Part shown: positions 21,058-30,963 of the stretch, piece after piece
Position numbering within the stretch: position 1 is the first letter of the stretch
Layout: each line of letters opens with the position of its first letter
Origin: an uncultured Clostridia bacterium
Lineage (GTDB): Bacteria; Bacillota; Clostridia; TANB77; CAG-508
NCBI GenBank assembly: GCA_947623465.1
Contig: CANQGU010000007.1
Location: 1 to 63,675 of the forward strand
Direction: 5' to 3'
DNA: 63,675 nt
Notes under the pieces: model-generated
What the model was told of the DNA's origin: nothing
Seen by the model: only the letters and a program-made list of their open reading frames with translations
Database searches by the model: none
Made by a program: the position numbers and the translations under genes

Positions 21058-21130
21058 TTTAATAATTTTAATTGGAACAAGGGAAAATTTTTATAAAGAA
21101 TTAAAAAAATATTTAAAAGAAATTATTTAA
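21047..21130 (+). CDS. 27-aa ORF, possible toxin remnant
   Basis: ATG at 21047 overlaps the end of the AbrB-like gene; AAGGAG at 21041 is too close for a normal site. The peptide 'MRHSLIILIGTRENFYKEL..' ends at 21130. Position suggests a decayed toxin partner, but no family signature remains. Confidence 0.25.
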   Translation: MRHSLIILIGTRENFYKELKKYLKEII

Positions 21131-21219
21131 TGATTTTATTCAAAATTATTAGAATCTAAAAAATTTATGCCAATATTTTAAACTAAAAAATTTATATTTA
21201 TTTAATATAAGAAAATCAC

Positions 21220-21248
21220 TTGCAATTTACATAAATTTGTTATATTAT
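21220..21248 (+). promoter_or_regulatory. Putative dxs promoter
   Basis: TTGCAA (21220-21225), 17-nt spacer, TATTAT (21243-21248). Confidence 0.55.
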
Positions 21249-21296
21249 ATACATAATCTAAATTAAGATAAAAATATAACAATAAAGGTGATAAAA

Positions 21297-23226
21297 ATGC
21301 TAGAAAGAGTTAACAATACAGAAGATTTAAAAAAATTAACAATAAAAGAAAAAGAAGAACTAGCAGAAGACATAAGAAAATATATAATAGAAGTAACATC
21401 AAAAAATGGTGGACACATTGCATCTAATTTGGGAGTAGTGGAATTAACTCTTGCATTAGAGAGTGTTTTTGATGTAAACAAAGACAAAATAATTTGGGAT
21501 GTTGGGCACCAAAGTTATGTGCATAAAATTTTAAATGGAAGAAAAGAAGAACTAAAAAATATAAGAAAATTAGGTGGAATTGCAGGATTTCCTAAAACAA
21601 AAGAATCTGAAACAGATTGCTTTAACACAGGACACAGTAGTACATCAATTTCTGCAGCAATGGGTATGGCAAAAGCAAGAGACATAAAAAAAGAAAAAAA
21701 TTCAGTAATTGCAGTAATTGGAGATGGAGCACTAACAGGAGGAATGGCATTAGAAGCATTAAATCATATAGGATGTACAAAAACAAATGTAATAGTTGTA
21801 TTAAATGACAATGAAATGAGTATATCTAAAAACATTGGTGGAATAAATATGCTTTTAACAAAATTGAGAGCAAGAAGGATGTATACAGTCTCAAACAAAT
21901 CAGGTAAAAAAATATTAGACAAAATTCCAATTATAGGCCCATTTTTAATAAAAGCAATTAGAAGAATAAAACAAGGAATAAAACAATTAATTATACCAAA
22001 AATGTTTTTTGAAGACATTGGATTCAAATACTTAGGTCCAATAGATGGGCATAATATAGAAGATATGGAACTTATTTTTAGTAGAGCAAAAGAATTAGAT
22101 GAGCCTGTTTTAATTCATGTTTTAACAAAAAAAGGAAAAGGATATGAGCCTGCAGAAAAAGAGCCAGACAGATTTCATGCAACATCAAGTTTTGATATTG
22201 AAACAGGAAAGCCAATAAAGAAAAAAGATAAAGACTATTCAAAAGCATTTGGAGAAAAATTAAATGAACTTGCAAAAAACAATGAAAAAATAGTTGCAAT
22301 TACAGCTGCAATGAAGGATGGAACAGGATTGACAGAATTTGAAAAAAAATATCCTGAAAGATTTTTTGATGTTGGAATTGCAGAAGAGCATGCTTTAACA
22401 TTTGCAGCAGGTCTTGCAAAAGAAGAGATGATTCCATTTGTTCCAATATATTCATCATTTTATCAAAGAGGTTATGACCAAGTAATTCATGATATTTGTA
22501 TGCAAAACTTGCCAGTTATAATGTGTGCAGATAGAGCAGGAATAGTAGGTGCTGACCGGAGAAACTCATCAAGGTATATTTGATTTATCATTTTTTAAAT
22601 TAATACCAAATATTACGATAATGGCTCCAAAAGATTTTAAAGAACTAGAAGATATGATGGAATTTGCTATTAAACTAAAATCGCCAGTTCTTATAAGATA
22701 TCCAAGAGGAGGAGAGGCGAAAGAAAAATTTAAAACTCATTTTAAAATACAATTGAAAAGAAGTGAAATTTTAACAATAGGAAATGACGTTACAATTTTA
22801 GCAATAGGAAACCAAGTTAGAAAAGCTATGAATATCTATCAAAAATTAAAACAAGCAAATATAAATGCAGAAGTAATAAATGCAAGGTTTCTAAAACCAT
22901 TTGACAAATACACTGTACAAAAATCAATTGTAAAAACAAAATTTGTAGTTACAATAGAAGATAATACATTAATTGGAGGACTTGGAACAGAAGTAAAATC
23001 ACTTATTGCAGAAAAAAAATTACAAAATATTATTGTAAAAAGTTATGGATATCCAGATGTATTTGTAGAACATGGTTCAGTAAAAGAATTAGAAAAAAAA
23101 TATAAAATTGATGAAAATACTATATGTAATGATGTAAAAGAAACAATAAAATTAAAAAAGAAAAAAAAGATGAATAAAAATTATAAAAGTTCCAAAATAC
23201 TAAGTTATAGTAACAAACAACAATAA
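21297..23226 (+). CDS. dxs: 1-deoxy-D-xylulose-5-phosphate synthase, one frameshift
   Basis: First enzyme of the MEP isoprenoid pathway: condenses pyruvate and glyceraldehyde 3-phosphate using thiamine diphosphate. The thiamine motif starts at GDG (142-144, 'GDGALTGGMALEALN'). 'DVGHQSYVHKIL' and 'GHSSTSIS' are present, and the pyrimidine domain has 'DVGIAEEHALTFAAGLA'. The frame is broken at an in-frame CGG at 22557 (codon 421); the 0 frame ends eight codons later. Skipping the C gives 'GAD-G-ETHQGIFDLSF', the invariant DGETHQG block, and the C-terminal transketolase domain follows. Total is 642 aa, with a short Lys-rich tail. Start 21297 fits the AAAGGTGAT site. No second dxs is in the window. 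Confidence 0.95.
22557..22560 (+). other. C-GGA +1 frameshift site in dxs
   Basis: 0 frame GAC CGG AGA; restored GAC (C) GGA GAA, giving the invariant glycine of DGETHQG. Confidence 0.93.
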
Positions 23227-23299
23227 TAAAAAGCAAAAGTAAAAACGTAAAAATCAAAATATAAAAAGATAAAAGAGTGAAAAATGAAAATATAAAAAA

Positions 23300-23341
23300 G
23301 ATGAAGCTTCAAATTATAAAAAGAAGCTTCATCTTTTTTTA
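23300..23341. terminator. Bidirectional terminator between convergent genes
   Basis: GATGAAGCTTC (23300-23310) pairs with GAAGCTTCATC (23323-23333), followed by a T-run. An A-run upstream lets it work on both strands. It separates dxs (+) from the minus-strand gene ending at 23342. Confidence 0.9.
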
Positions 23342-23857
23342 TTATTCATCATCATCATTATTATAATTATTTCTGTTTGTTACTCCAGCAGAATAATAAA
23401 ATACTAAAGCAACTATTGCTATAGCAACTATTGCCATTATTATCCAAATTAGAGTTGTTGAGTTCATACCAAATAATGCATTATCGTCTGTAGTAGAAGT
23501 TCTTTGAGCATTGTAATCTTGAGTCCCCATTGCTGCTCCATTAGAATTTTGAGAAGTAGCTCCCATTGTGTCGCCATTTGAATTTTCTGTATTACCTGTA
23601 GTTGTGTTTGCATCATCTCCATTATTATTTATAATGTCTGATCCACCATTTTCCATATCTGATGTAGCATCTTTAGATGTATTTGATATATCTCTTGCTG
23701 CATTTTCAACTCCATTTTCTGTAGCACCTACTGCATTTCTTATATCATTTACAACATCTGTTCCTGCATTATTTTCATCTGCAGCAAATGTATAACTTAT
23801 AGTAAATACAATAGATAAAATAATTAATAAAATACCATATAGAAATTTTTTCTTCAT
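23342..23857 (-). CDS. Secreted low-complexity protein with C-terminal anchor
   Basis: A 171-aa protein. The start at 23857 is set by AGGAGG 7 nt upstream. A signal peptide ('KKKFLYGILLIILSIVFTISYTFAA') is followed by an Asn/Asp/Gly/Thr/Ser-rich unstructured stretch (about 27-125), one transmembrane helix (about 132-155) and a short Asn/Asp tail. No domain recognised. The neighbouring minus-strand gene has the same architecture, so the two may be diverged paralogues of the cell surface or forespore envelope. Confidence 0.75.
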   Translation of the reverse strand: MKKKFLYGILLIILSIVFTISYTFAADENNAGTDVVNDIRNAVGATENGVENAARDISNTSKDATSDMENGGSDIINNNGDDANTTTGNTENSNGDTMGATSQNSNGAAMGTQDYNAQRTSTTDDNALFGMNSTTLIWIIMAIVAIAIVALVFYYSAGVTNRNNYNNDDDE

Positions 23858-23986
23858 TTTTTTTCCTCCTAAAAAAATTAGTTTAAAATGTAAACTTAAT
23901 AATATTATTATTTTTTTAGGATAAAATATACTATGAAAAAAATTCAAAAAAATTTTGATATAATAAAAAGTATATTATAAATTAAT

Positions 23987-24024
23987 AAAAAAATAAACTC
24001 AAATTATTTTTTAAATAATTTGAG
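23987..24024 (-). terminator. Terminator of the 24039-24494 gene
   Basis: CTCAAATTATT (23998-24008) pairs with AATAATTTGAG (24014-24024). On the minus strand a T-rich run follows. Confidence 0.8.
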
Positions 24025-24038
24025 CTTTTTATAAAATT

Positions 24039-24494
24039 TTAGTGACTACTTATTTTTATTAAAATTGCAATTGCAAAAAATATTAATAATATACCAATTA
24101 CAATTAATGCTATATTTATAATATTTGTTATTGTTGAAGTATTTGAATCTGAAATAGTAGAAACACTACTTACACTACTTACATCAGATAATGAATTAGT
24201 AGAAAATGCTGAATTTTGAGAATTTGAAGAAGTGTTTGCAGTATTAGAGTTTGTAGCATTATTATTAGTACTGTTAGTATTAGTGGAAGTATTAGTATTT
24301 GTTTCAGTATTAATATTGTTAGTACTTGCCGAATTGTTATTAAGACTTTGATTTGAATTGCTAGTATTTGTATCTTCATTTGATGTTACTACATTTGAAT
24401 TTTGAGTTAAGTTTAAATCAATTCCATAACAATAACTATATGAAAGTGTGATAGCAAATATAAGTATTAATAATATTTTTGATAATTTTGACAT
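24039..24494 (-). CDS. Secreted Asn/Thr/Ser-rich protein with C-terminal anchor
   Basis: A 151-aa protein. N-terminal signal peptide (about residues 1-25), then about 95 residues dominated by Asn, Thr and Ser, then one hydrophobic helix (about 125-148) and a short basic tail. SD AAGGAGG is upstream. Same design as the neighbouring minus-strand gene but no clear sequence identity. Function unknown. Confidence 0.72.
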   Translation of the reverse strand: MSKLSKILLILIFAITLSYSYCYGIDLNLTQNSNVVTSNEDTNTSNSNQSLNNNSASTNNINTETNTNTSTNTNSTNNNATNSNTANTSSNSQNSAFSTNSLSDVSSVSSVSTISDSNTSTITNIINIALIVIGILLIFFAIAILIKISSH

Positions 24495-24703
24495 AAATAT
24501 TCCTCCTTAAGTTTTCTCTTTAGATTTATATACAATATAATAGCATAAAAAGATGTAAGTTGTCTATATTTTTTTTATAAAAAGAAAAAAATATTGTAAA
24601 ATATATATAATTTGTGCTAAAATATAAAATATAAAAAATATTAAATACAACATATACAAATACTAAATATAAAACACAAAATTTAACAAACATTAAATAC
24701 TTA

Positions 24704-24740
24704 AAGGGTTTATGGGTAAAACCTTCTAAAAACCTAAATT
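24704..24740 (+). promoter_or_regulatory. Pseudoknot-like leader element, copy 2 (recX)
   Basis: GGTTTATGGGTA, AAACC and then AAAAACCTAAAT repeat the element found at 850-884 before the femX-like gene. The tail again ends 9 nt before AAGGA of the gene. The core loop GGGT and the tail ACCT are conserved. Confidence 0.5.
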
Positions 24741-24763
24741 TATTAAATAAGGAACAAAGTAAA

Positions 24764-25219
24764 GTGCATACAGTAGAAGAATTTGATAAAGCAAAAACTA
24801 GAGTTTTAAAATACATATTATATAAATCTAGATCTGAAAGCGAAATAAGAACGAAATTTCAAAATGATATGGATGAAAATTTATTAGAAGATGTAATAGA
24901 ATACTTAAAAGAAGCAAAATATATAAATGACAATGAATATATAAGAAAAAAAATAAATAATTTTCAAAATTTAAAAAATATGTCTATGATGGAATTAAAA
25001 TATAAATTAATTGCCAAAGGGCTAGAAAAAAGTTTAATAGAAGATTATTTTTATGAAAATAAAGAGGAATTAGAACAATACGAAATAAAGTCTGCAATAA
25101 ACATTATACAAAAAAAGCAAAAAGATTTAGAAGAATTTGAAATTAAAAATTATTTGTTAAAAAAAGGATATAAACAAGACAATATTAAAGAAGCTTTTGA
25201 AATGCTACAGGAAGAATAG
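24764..25219 (+). CDS. recX: Regulatory protein RecX
   Basis: A 151-aa all-helical modulator of RecA. GTG start at 24764, about 10 nt after AAGGA. The tandem three-helix pattern is seen in 'ILYKSRSESEIRTKF', 'VIEYLKEAKYINDNEYIRKKI', 'MMELKYKLIAKGLEKSLIEDY' and 'NYLLKKGYKQDNIKEAFEML'. Preceded by the structured leader element, an unusual place for recX. Confidence 0.88.
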   Translation: MHTVEEFDKAKTRVLKYILYKSRSESEIRTKFQNDMDENLLEDVIEYLKEAKYINDNEYIRKKINNFQNLKNMSMMELKYKLIAKGLEKSLIEDYFYENKEELEQYEIKSAINIIQKKQKDLEEFEIKNYLLKKGYKQDNIKEAFEMLQEE

Positions 25220-25331
25220 AAATTATAAAATAAATTATAAAGAAGAATTATAAAATAAATTATAAATATAATATAATTTAATTTAATAATTTTGTAGCTA
25301 TTTATTAACAGAGAAAGGAATGTAATAAAAA

Positions 25332-26405
25332 ATGAAACAAATACTTTTTTCAGCATATTCTTTAGATGTAGGTGGAATTGAAACAGCATTAATTACACTA
25401 TTAAAAAACATACATGAAAAATATAAAATAACTTTAGTTTTAGAAAAAGCACAAGGAATATTTTTAGAAGAAGTGCCAAAAGACATAAAAATTATTACAT
25501 ATAAACCAAACAACAACAAAATAAAGATTATTAGAAAAATGTGTAATTTTATAAAACAACAAATTTTTAAAATCAAATATAAAAATAAATTTGATTATTC
25601 TGTATGTTTTGCAACTTATAGTTATTCTGCTTCATTTGTTGCAAGATGCACAAGTAAATCTAGTAATTTGTGGGTGCACAATGATTATATGAGTTTTTAT
25701 GAAAATGATAAAAATGAATATAAAAACTTTTTTGAAAAATTAAAAGTTTCAAAATTTAAAAAAATAATATTTGTTTCAGAAAACGATAAAAATATATTTA
25801 TAGAAAACTTTCCAGAAGAAAAAAGTAAATGCATAAAATGTAATAACTTAATAGACTATAATAAAATAAAAGAAAAAGCAAACGAAGAAATTGACGATTT
25901 TCAAGAAAATAAAAATATTGTTACATTTATAAATTTAGGAAGACATGATGAAAAGCAAAAAAAATTAAGTAGAATTATAAATGCAACAAAAAAACTAAAT
26001 GAAGAGAATTACAAATTTAGAGTTTTATTTGTTGGAGAAGGACCAGATACTTCAAAATATAAAGAGCAAGCAAAAGACATTCAAAATATAATTTTTATAG
26101 GAGCTAAAAAAAATCCGTATCCATATTTAAGAAAAAGCGATTGCTTACTTATGTCATCAGACTTTGAAGGATATCCGGTAGTTTTTATAGAAAGCTTAAT
26201 TTTGGGAAAAACAATTATTACAACAGATGTTTCAGACAGCAAAATGGATATAGAAAATAAATTTGGAATAGTAACTTTAAAAACTGAAGATGCAATATAT
26301 GAGGCAATGAAAAATTATATAGAAAATGGATTTAAGACAGAAACCTTTGACCCTGAAAAATATAATAATGAAATTTTAGAAAAAATAGAAAAGATTTTTA
26401 ATTAA
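25332..26405 (+). CDS. Glycosyltransferase family 4
   Basis: A 357-aa GT-B sugar transferase. The N-terminal 'YSLDVGGIETALITLL' loop and the C-terminal donor site 'LLMSSDFEGYPVVFIESLILGKTIITTDVSD' (the E-x7-E-like motif) are typical. 'FINLGRHDEKQKKLSRIINA' starts the second Rossmann domain. SD GAAAGGAA is upstream. Together with the GT2 gene that follows it probably makes a surface polysaccharide or teichoic-acid-like polymer; substrate unknown. Confidence 0.88.
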   Translation: MKQILFSAYSLDVGGIETALITLLKNIHEKYKITLVLEKAQGIFLEEVPKDIKIITYKPNNNKIKIIRKMCNFIKQQIFKIKYKNKFDYSVCFATYSYSASFVARCTSKSSNLWVHNDYMSFYENDKNEYKNFFEKLKVSKFKKIIFVSENDKNIFIENFPEEKSKCIKCNNLIDYNKIKEKANEEIDDFQENKNIVTFINLGRHDEKQKKLSRIINATKKLNEENYKFRVLFVGEGPDTSKYKEQAKDIQNIIFIGAKKNPYPYLRKSDCLLMSSDFEGYPVVFIESLILGKTIITTDVSDSKMDIENKFGIVTLKTEDAIYEAMKNYIENGFKTETFDPEKYNNEILEKIEKIFN

Positions 26406-26523
26406 AGCATAAAAAAATTAATAAAAATATATTTGATTAAGATATAAAAAAATTTAATTAAAACATAAAAAATATATTAAAATTGCAAAATAAAAATCGA
26501 TATAAAGCTAAAAAGGAGTAGTT

Positions 26524-27432
26524 ATGATAAGTTTTATAATACCAACATATAATGCCGAAAAAACAATACAAAATACAATAAATTCAATATTAAAACAATC
26601 AGAAACAAGCCTTGAATATGAAATAATAGTTGTAGATGACGGCTCAACAGACAATACAAAAAATTTAATTCAAGAAATTGAGTCAAACCAAAAAATCAAG
26701 TATTATAGTAAAGAAAATTCGGGAGTTGCAGATACAAGAAATTTTGGTGTTCAAAAATCAAATGGGGAATATATAATTTTTGTAGATTCAGATGACTATG
26801 TATCACAAAATTTATTAAAAGATATAGAGCCATATATTAAACAAAACATAGATTTAATAAAATGGAATCCACTATTTGTAGACGAGAATAAAGAAATTTT
26901 GTCTACTCCTAAAAGTGCATATTTTGATATAGTTACAGGGGAGGAAGGATTTAATTTATTATTTGGAAAAGATAATTTAATAGATTGTTTGTGGAATTAT
27001 GCAATAAAAAAAGAAATAATGCTTGAGTTTCCAAAAGGAACTTATCATGAAGATTTTGCTACAATGCCACTTGTAATACTAAATGCTAAAACTATGGTTT
27101 CTTTGAATAAATTTGAATATTACTATGTACAAACTGAAAATAGTATAATGAGAAGCAATGATAAGCAAATAAATAAAAAGAAATTACAAGATAAATTAAT
27201 ACATTTTGATAATTTAATAAAAAAAGCAAACAATATGAATATATCAAAAAAAACAAAAGAAAATTTAAAAATATATGCAACAAATTCAATGATAGTTGTA
27301 GTTAAAGATTTAGAAAAAGAAGAAAAAGAGTTTTATATAAAAGAACTTAAAAAAAGAAAAATATCAAAACACATAAAAATAAGGAATTTTAAGCAATTAT
27401 TAAAAAAGGCTTATTTAAGAATAAAATACTAA
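26524..27432 (+). CDS. Glycosyltransferase family 2
   Basis: A 302-aa GT-A transferase. 'SFIIPTYNAEKTIQNTINSILKQ' and 'IIVVDDGSTDNT' form the nucleotide-binding half, 'FVDSDDYVS' holds the DXD motif, and 'GTYHEDFATMPLVI' the acceptor side. SD AAAAGGAG precedes the ATG. The C-terminal quarter is Lys-rich. Role as for its GT4 neighbour. Confidence 0.88.
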   Translation: MISFIIPTYNAEKTIQNTINSILKQSETSLEYEIIVVDDGSTDNTKNLIQEIESNQKIKYYSKENSGVADTRNFGVQKSNGEYIIFVDSDDYVSQNLLKDIEPYIKQNIDLIKWNPLFVDENKEILSTPKSAYFDIVTGEEGFNLLFGKDNLIDCLWNYAIKKEIMLEFPKGTYHEDFATMPLVILNAKTMVSLNKFEYYYVQTENSIMRSNDKQINKKKLQDKLIHFDNLIKKANNMNISKKTKENLKIYATNSMIVVVKDLEKEEKEFYIKELKKRKISKHIKIRNFKQLLKKAYLRIKY

Positions 27433-27521
27433 AAGTTAAAATTAGTATAGATAATAAATAGAAAAATTTACACAAATAGAAATTTTCTAAATAAAAATAG
27501 AAATGAGGTTAGAAAGAATTT

Positions 27522-28812
27522 ATGATATATAGCATAATAGTTTTAATAATATTAATTTTAATAAATGCATTTTTTGCAGCATCAGAGATAGCATTTATAT
27601 CTTTAAATGACGCAAAAATTGAAGTACAAATAAAAGAACGGAAACAAAAAAGCAAAATCTATAAAAAAGATGCTTACAAATCCTAGCAAATTTTTGGCAA
27701 CAATTCAAATTGGAGTAACACTTGCAGGATTCTTATCAAGTGCTTTTGCATCAGATACATTTGCTGATATATTATCTCCAAAATTACATGAGTTAGTTCC
27801 AAGTATATCTATTGGAACATGGCAAGGAATCTCTATTGTAGTAATAACTATAATATTATCATATTTTACATTAGTATTTGGAGAATTAGTTCCAAAAAGA
27901 TTAGCAATGAAATATTATGAAAAAATTGCTTTTGGAACAGTTGGAATAATAAAATTTATTTCAATTATCACTGCACCATTTGTAAAATTTTTAACATTTT
28001 CTACAAATGTAGTTTCAAAAATTTTTGGAGTAAAAGAAGATGAAGAAGAAAATGTTACAGAAGAAGAAATCAGGATGATGGTAGATGTTGGAGAAGAAAA
28101 AGGTGCTATTGAAGAAGAAGAAAAAGAAATGATAAATAATGTTTTTGAATTTAATGATAAAGTTGTAACAGAAATAATGGTACCAAGAAATAAAGTTTTC
28201 GCACTAGATATGAGCTTAAGTATTTCAGAAGTAATAGAAAAATTATCTGCTGATACAAGATACAGTAGAATGCCGGTATATGATGAAAATATAGATAATA
28301 TAAAGGGAATAGTTTATATAAAAGACATATTACTTTCAACAAAAAGTAAAAATTCAAAAATAAAAAATTTAGTAAAAGATGCATATTTTGTATCTGAAAC
28401 TAAAATGGTAAATGAATTGTTTGAAGAACTAAGAAAAAACAAAAAACAAATAGCAATAGTCCTAGACGAATATGGTGGAACAGCGGGAATAGTTACAATG
28501 GAGGATATTTTAGAGGAAATTGTTGGAGAAATATATGACGAATATGATAAAGAAACTGCAAAATATAAAGAAGTAGATTCAAACACATATATTTTTGATG
28601 GAAGTATTGCATTATATGATGTAGAAAAACTTTTAGATATAGAAATAGATGAAGAAGAAGTAGACACATTAGCAGGATATCTTTTAAAAGAACTAGATAG
28701 AATACCAGATGATAATGAAAAACCGGTAGTCGAAACAGAAAAAGTAACTTACAAAATTGAAAAAGTAAAAGATAAACAGATATTAAGTGTAAAAGCATGT
28801 AAAAATAAATGA
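27522..28812 (+). CDS. HlyC/CorC (CNNM-type) membrane protein, one frameshift
   Basis: A 429-aa DUF21/CBS/CorC-HlyC protein, linked in the family to Mg2+ or other cation transport. The start at 27522 opens the first membrane helix. The frame is interrupted by an in-frame CGG at 27639 (codon 40), closing 15 codons later. Skipping the C gives 'VQIKE-G-NKKAKSIKKMLTNPSKFLATIQIGVTL', the expected DUF21 sequence. Then come further helices, the 'MVPRNKVFALD' and 'GIVYIKDIL' CBS pair, 'DEYGGTAGIVTMEDILEEIVGEI' and the C-terminal CorC domain. The native N-terminal helix is missing unless the shift happens. Confidence 0.9.
27639..27642 (+). other. C-GGA +1 frameshift site in corC-like gene
   Basis: 0 frame GAA CGG AAA; restored GAA (C) GGA AAC. 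Confidence 0.9.
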
Positions 28813-28825
28813 TTATATATTATTA

Positions 28826-28945
28826 AAAAGTTTATATTATATATTTTTCCGTTATCCCCATTTAAGAAAATGTAATTCGCTTTGCTCATAACATTTTCTA
28901 AAAAGGTCCCCCCAATTCACTTCAAAATATATAATATAAACTTTA
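28826..28945 (+). repeat. Long inverted-repeat element after corC-like gene
   Basis: AAGTTTATATTATATATTTT on the left and its near-perfect complement on the right (ending 28944) enclose about 80 nt. Inside is a second hairpin, AGAAAATGT pairing with ACATTTTCT, flanked by C-rich tracts (TCCCC and TCCCCCC). It could be a structured RNA or a small non-autonomous element. No ORF. Confidence 0.5.
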
Positions 28946-28964
28946 ATTAGTAAAAAATTATCTA

Positions 28965-28996
28965 ATAAAAATTTTTGAAGAAATTTTTATTTTATA
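28965..28996 (+). terminator. Terminator before glyS
   Basis: ATAAAAATTT (28965-28974) pairs with AAATTTTTAT (28981-28990), then TTTAT. Confidence 0.6.
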
Positions 28997-28997
28997 C

Positions 28998-29026
28998 TTG
29001 ATATGAAAATTAAAATATGGTATAAC
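28998..29026 (+). promoter_or_regulatory. Putative glyS promoter
   Basis: TTGATA (28998-29003), 17-nt spacer, TATAAC (29021-29026). I looked for a T-box in the following 100 nt and saw no TGGNACC-type sequence. Confidence 0.55.
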
Positions 29027-29132
29027 TAAAATCGTCACATTATAATAGAAAAAAATATAATAATATGAAAGTATAATTCTTTCATTACTATATATACATT
29101 ATAAGCAAAGCTAGAAAGGGATGAAGTTTAAA

Positions 29133-30515
29133 ATGTTAGAATCAATGGAAACAATAGTCAATCTATGTAAAGCAAGAGGATATATATACCCAGGTTCAGA
29201 AATATATGGTGGACTTTCAAACACATGGGATTATGGACCACTTGGTGTTGAACTTAAAAACAATATCAAAAAAATTTGGATGAAAAAAATGGTACAAGAA
29301 AACAAATACAATGTTGGACTAGATGCTGCTATTTTTATGAATCCAAAAACTTGGGAAACAACAGGACATGTTGCAGGTTTTACTGATCCCTTAATTGACT
29401 GTAAAGAGTGCAAAACAAGACATAGAGCAGACAAATTAATAGAAGAATGGGCTGCAAAAAATGGTAAAGATGTTATTGCAGATGGTTGGTCAGATGAAGA
29501 AACAGTTAAATATATAAACGATAATAACATTGTGTGCCCAAATTGTGGAAAACTTAATTATACAAGTATTAGAAAATTCAATTTAATGTTTAAAACTTTC
29601 CAAGGGGTTACAGAAGATGCAAAATCAGAAATTTATTTACGCCCAGAAACAGCTCAAGGAATCTTTGTTAATTTTAAAAATGTATTAAGAACAACAAGAA
29701 GAAAATTACCTATGGGAATATGCCAACAAGGTAAAGCATTTAGAAACGAAATAACACCAGGTAACTTCATATTTAGAACACGCGAATTTGAACAAATGGA
29801 AATAGAATTTTTCTGCAAACCAGATACAGATTTAGAGTGGCATGAATATTGGAAAGATCTTTGCATGAATTTCTTACTTTCATTAGGAGCTAAAAAAGAA
29901 AATTTAAGATTTAGAAATCACTCAAAAGAAGAATTAGTTTTTTATAGTAAAGCAACAGCAGATATAGAATATAAATTCCCATTTGGATGGGGAGAAGTAT
30001 GGGGAATAGCAGATAGAACAAACTACGATTTATCAAGACATATGGAAGCAACAAAACAAGACTTAACATATCAAGACCCTGAAACAGGAGAAAAATATGT
30101 ACCATTTGTAATAGAGCCATCTGTTGGAGCAGATAGATTAGTACTTATGTTTTTATGCGATTCTTATGATGAGGAAAAACTAGATGATGATGACACAAGA
30201 ACAGTTTTACATATGCACCCAGCTTTAGCACCATATAAAGCAGCAGTTTTACCATTATCTAAAAAGCTTTCTGAAAAAGCATTAGAGATTCATGATAAAT
30301 TATCAAAAACATTTATGTGTGATTTTGATGAAACAGCATCAATTGGAAAAAGATATAGAAGACAAGACGAAATTGGAACACCATACTGTATTACAGTGGA
30401 TTTTGATACATTAGAAGATAACCAAGTAACTATAAGAGATAGAGATACAATGGAACAAATTCGTATGCCAATAGACGAAATTGAAAATTGGATAAAAGAA
30501 AAAATTGAATTTTAA
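29133..30515 (+). CDS. glyS: Glycyl-tRNA synthetase (class II, single chain)
   Basis: A 460-aa alpha2-type enzyme that charges tRNA-Gly. Motif 2 ('[25 protein letters not shown]') and motif 3 ('[14 protein letters not shown]') are intact, as is the N-terminal '[12 protein letters not shown]'-like segment. Two Cys pairs (CKEC and CPNC) suggest a zinc site. Start 29133 is preferred to 29121, because the GAAAGGG site abuts the first ATG. It is relevant to the frameshift system in that glycine is the residue decoded at every CGG site. The structured terminator at 30522 follows. Confidence 0.95.
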   Translation: MLESMETIVNLCKARGYIYPGSEIYGGLSNTWDYGPLGVELKNNIKKIWMKKMVQENKYNVGLDAAIFMNPKTWETTGHVAGFTDPLIDCKECKTRHRADKLIEEWAAKNGKDVIADGWSDEETVKYINDNNIVCPNCGKLNYTSIRKFNLMFKTFQGVTEDAKSEIYLRPETAQGIFVNFKNVLRTTRRKLPMGICQQGKAFRNEITPGNFIFRTREFEQMEIEFFCKPDTDLEWHEYWKDLCMNFLLSLGAKKENLRFRNHSKEELVFYSKATADIEYKFPFGWGEVWGIADRTNYDLSRHMEATKQDLTYQDPETGEKYVPFVIEPSVGADRLVLMFLCDSYDEEKLDDDDTRTVLHMHPALAPYKAAVLPLSKKLSEKALEIHDKLSKTFMCDFDETASIGKRYRRQDEIGTPYCITVDFDTLEDNQVTIRDRDTMEQIRMPIDEIENWIKEKIEF

Positions 30516-30521
30516 TTATAA

Positions 30522-30595
30522 AAAAATAATAGTTTTCTTTACAGGTGGGAGCCTTTATAAGGAGTACCACGAAAAAGAAAACTATTATTTTTATT
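30522..30595 (+). terminator. Structured 3'-UTR terminator element, copy 1 (glyS)
   Basis: A perfect 19-bp stem (30522-30540 with 30574-30592) carries a conserved apical domain GTGGGAGCCTTTATAAGGAG followed by TACCAC. GTGG pairs with CCAC and CCTT with AAGG, and the internal loop holds AGTA. The same domain occurs in sense orientation after deoD (47818-47889, minus strand). Confidence 0.7.
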
Positions 30596-30611
30596 AAAAA
30601 GAAAATATTAT

Positions 30612-30779
30612 TTATTCATATAAATCTTGAATATCCACATCTTTTTCTTCAAAATTATCAACAAAGCCAACTTTAGCTTTATTATTTGCAACTCCTTGAA
30701 TCCAAACAAGTCTGTTATTATAAAAAACATCAACTTTGTCATCATTAGATAAAATAGAATTTATGCGATTAATATCCAT
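30612..30779 (-). CDS. sspH: H-type small acid-soluble spore protein
   Basis: A 55-aa protein. The pattern 'MDINRINSILSNDDKVDVFYNNRLVWIQGV' with an acidic C-terminal half matches the SspH family: M-D-x-x-R-A/I-x-x-I, then D/N-V-x-Y-N/E-G, V-W-I. SspH is made in the forespore and packed in spores. Start 30779 was chosen on family length; the open frame extends 18 codons further. Minor spore protein, exact role unknown. Confidence 0.75.
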   Translation of the reverse strand: MDINRINSILSNDDKVDVFYNNRLVWIQGVANNKAKVGFVDNFEEKDVDIQDLYE

Positions 30780-30963
30780 ATAAAACACCAAACCTTTCTT
30801 TTTATTTAGTAAGTAGCAAAAATAAAATTGCATTGAAATATGTATTATAAAAATTATATACAGAAAAAGAAAAAATATACCAACTTATATATTAGAAAAT
30901 GCTTTTAATTATAAAAAAGTTCTAATGAAATATATTCCATTAGAACTTTTTTTAATAAAATTA

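Noticed and set aside
28946..29132. Glycine T-box upstream of glyS
   Set aside because: No TGGNACC-type antiterminator sequence or specifier stem was found; only a promoter and terminator.
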